Assembly: GCA_964485815.1 (NCBI GenBank)
Contig: CAZAJX010000017.1
Coordinates: 1-40,950, forward strand
Reading direction: 5' to 3'
DNA: 40,950 nucleotides
DNA from: SFLA01 sp964485815
GTDB taxonomy: Bacteria > Bacillota > Clostridia > Oscillospirales > CAG-382
The notes beneath the pieces were generated by a model. That model did not search any database. It was given only the letters and a program-made list of their open reading frames with translations, and had not been told where the DNA came from. Shown here one piece after another: positions 40,887 through 40,950 of this stretch. Position 1 is the stretch's first letter, and the number at the start of each line of letters is the position of its first letter. The translations under genes and the position numbers were made by a program.

Positions 40887-40950
40887 GCCTGCATAGTTAA
40901 ATGGATATAACAAGCCCCTCCTAAGGGCTAGTTGTGGGTTCGATTCCCGC
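40887..40950 (+). tRNA. tRNA-Arg (CCT), 3' end cut by the window
   Basis: 5' acceptor strand GCCTGCA, then TA, D-stem GTTA/TAAC, anticodon stem AGCCC/GGGCT with loop CTCCTAA (anticodon CCT), and T-arm GTGGG-TTCGATT-CCCGC. The 3' acceptor strand and CCA lie beyond 40950. Confidence 0.93.

Overview
The window reads as chromosomal DNA of an anaerobic, Gram-positive Bacillota, most likely class Clostridia and an uncultured gut-type Oscillospiraceae/Christensenellales relative. Evidence: strong Shine-Dalgarno sites before nearly every gene, sigma-A promoters with 17-bp spacers (often with an extended -10), GTG/TTG starts, an [FeFe]-hydrogenase maturation operon with a TM1266-type regulator, an elongator tRNA-Met of Bacillus/Clostridium type, and AzgA-type purine permease, YycJ, YhaN and PgeF families. 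Genus assignment is inference. There is no prophage, CRISPR array or transposase.

Layout. 1-9.2 kb (+): a secreted, membrane-tailed SGNH/F5-8C protein; rlmB followed by a large membrane protein that looks like a catalytically dead P1B-type ATPase; a second-type EF-G; and an AlgX/DHHW-like lipoprotein. 9.25-10.4 kb (-): a SAM methyltransferase preceded by a well-signalled 28-codon ORF and a terminator, arranged like an attenuation leader. 10.45-14.4 kb (+): a DacF-type carboxypeptidase, pgi, a small P-loop protein with a membrane partner, and a Nudix hydrolase. 14.4-15.5 kb (-): an ADP-ribosylglycohydrolase. 15.6-20.5 kb (+): an FkbM methyltransferase, galactokinase, YycJ-like metallo-hydrolase, and an ECF-like sigma factor with a 370-residue C-terminal extension.

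20.5-24.9 kb (-): an operon of cation/proton antiporter, MgtC-family protein and threonine-aldolase-like lyase; a decayed XRE-type regulator that keeps its promoter and a palindromic operator candidate; a multi-hairpin intergenic repeat; and a tRNA-Met/tRNA-Glu operon under a perfect consensus promoter. 24.9-32.1 kb (+): five genes overlapping at their stop/start codons (pgeF, SbcD-like nuclease, YhaN/SbcC-like ATPase with two membrane segments, recG, dus), a DNA repair/housekeeping operon. 32.3-36.0 kb (+): an NCS2 purine permease and tex, each with its own promoter. 36.0-40.1 kb (+): a structured leader with a terminator hairpin, then the TM1266 regulator, hydE, hydG and hydF, which together build the H-cluster; the hydrogenase itself is not in the window. 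40.1-40.8 kb (-): a PAP2-like membrane phosphatase. The window ends inside a tRNA-Arg(CCT) gene.

The observations I consider most worth pursuing are the pseudo-P-type ATPase (3000-5513), the candidate leader-peptide attenuator of the methyltransferase (about 10.07-10.39 kb), the sigma factor fused to a winged-helix and an unknown domain, the structured leader of the hydrogenase maturation operon, and the multi-hairpin repeat. All functions are read from sequence motifs by eye; no database search was run.
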